Source: CAZMYO01 sp964570525
GTDB taxonomy: Bacteria > Patescibacteriota > Patescibacteriia > Magasanikbacterales > GWA2-37-8
Direction: 5' to 3'
DNA length: 5,145 bases
NCBI GenBank assembly: GCA_964570525.1
Contig: CAZMYO010000052.1
Coordinates: 1-5,145 of the forward strand
Positions within the stretch are counted from its first letter, which is position 1. Each line of letters opens with the position of its first letter. This document shows positions 5,010-5,145 of this stretch, piece by piece. Position numbers and translations under genes: made by a program. The notes under the pieces are model-generated. The model was not told where the DNA came from, ran no database searches, and saw nothing but the letters and a program-made list of their open reading frames with translations.

Positions 5010-5145
5010 TCAATACCCATGAGTTTGAGCCTCGTCGGCGTTGAACTTGCCGACGTTCACCAAACCGAACACCCCGCCTGACCGGCGGGGTGTGGAAAAA
5101 ATCTTAATCAGCAACCTGCCTGCCGAGGAGGCAGGACTTAAAATT
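5010..5145 (-). CDS. Possible C-terminal fragment of a leftward gene entering from the right edge (weak)
   Basis: The minus strand is open from the edge to a TGA at 5010-5012, 44 sense codons. The end of the frame reads GGVFGLVNVGKFNADEAQT, then HGY and the stop. The upstream half (SPASSAGR, STPRRSGG) is simply the translation of the two hairpins at 5115-5135 and 5069-5093, which suggests intergenic DNA there. If anything is coding or once was, it is the NVGKFNADE part, which vaguely recalls NVGNFN-type stretches in variable proteins of diversity-generating retroelements in CPR genomes. It may equally be a template-repeat remnant or chance. A stretch this short is not convincing on its own. 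Confidence 0.2.
   Translation of the reverse strand, partial: ILSPASSAGRLLIKIFSTPRRSGGVFGLVNVGKFNADEAQTHGY
5033..5055. repeat. Seven-pair hairpin downstream of the DHH gene
   Basis: CGTCGGC (5033-5039) and GCCGACG (5049-5055) form a perfect stem around the nine-base loop GTTGAACTT. GTTCAA at 5008-5013 is also a perfect complement of TTGAAC at 5041-5046 within that loop, so alternative folding is possible. No T-run follows on the plus strand. On the minus strand the T-rich octamer block lies about 30 bases beyond. It overlaps the weak minus-strand reading frame. Confidence 0.5.
5069..5093. terminator. Stable GC-rich hairpin, possible terminator of the DHH transcript
   Basis: The stem ACACCCCGCC...GGCGGGGTGT is ten perfect pairs (5069-5078 with 5084-5093) around the loop TGACC. 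It lies 86 bases after the DHH stop codon and is the most stable structure in the window. Plus-strand sequence after it is GGAAAAAATC, and minus-strand sequence is TTCGGTTTGG, so a canonical U-tract is lacking in both directions. It may stop transcription inefficiently, protect a 3' end, or be a dispersed palindromic repeat like the ones at 541, 3809 and 5115. Confidence 0.5.
5115..5135. repeat. CCTGCC/GGCAGG hairpin near the right edge
   Basis: CCTGCCT (5115-5121) pairs with AGGCAGG (5129-5135) with a seven-base loop. In an alternative register CCTGCC (5119-5124) pairs with GGCAGG (5130-5135) around the five-base loop GAGGA. The second register has the same six-pair, five-base-loop design as the hairpin at 3809-3825. 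It lies 21 bases after the hairpin at 5069-5093, and no T-run follows within the window. Confidence 0.5.

Noticed and set aside
4983..5145. tRNA or CRISPR array in the right-hand intergenic region, suggested by several hairpins
   Set aside because: No cloverleaf with a D-arm, anticodon and T-arm can be drawn, and there are no regularly spaced long repeats; the hairpins differ from each other and the octamers are adjacent without spacers.

Overview
The window carries three recognisable protein genes plus one short unknown membrane protein. It looks like a chromosomal fragment from a Candidate Phyla Radiation (Patescibacteria, probably Parcubacteria-like) bacterium. This assignment is inference from the style of the two aminoacyl-tRNA synthetases (HLGR in TyrRS, the VMTITPWH editing motif in ValRS), from a DHH-fold protein of a type I associate with that group, and from short GC-rich hairpins at gene boundaries. 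No rRNA or marker gene settles it.

Layout. On the minus strand, valS (546-3239, complete) is followed after 61 bp by the 5' part of tyrS (484 to 1, running off the left edge). The two probably form a tRNA-charging operon driven by a good sigma70-type promoter at 3268-3296. Back to back with it, a second and stronger promoter (3352-3380, perfect -35, 17-bp spacer, extended -10) faces right. It drives a 91-residue membrane protein of unknown function (3472-3747), the only gene here with a strong Shine-Dalgarno sequence. After a 98-bp GC-rich gap with a hairpin comes a 378-residue DHH-superfamily protein (3846-4982), which may be cotranscribed with it. The last 163 bases hold an AAAACAAN octamer repeated three times, three hairpins, and a weakly supported open frame entering from the right edge on the minus strand.

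Most interesting points. The DHH protein keeps the fold's landmarks but has lost most residues that bind metal and substrate in active NrnA/RecJ-type enzymes (N24, N28, N136, E165, A215 and a broken GGGH loop), so it looks like a conserved-fold pseudoenzyme. Four GC-rich hairpins with five-base loops sit at or between gene ends and may be one dispersed repeat family. The edge reading frame encodes an NVGKFNADE stretch that loosely recalls variable-protein or template sequences of diversity-generating retroelements. That last idea is speculative.
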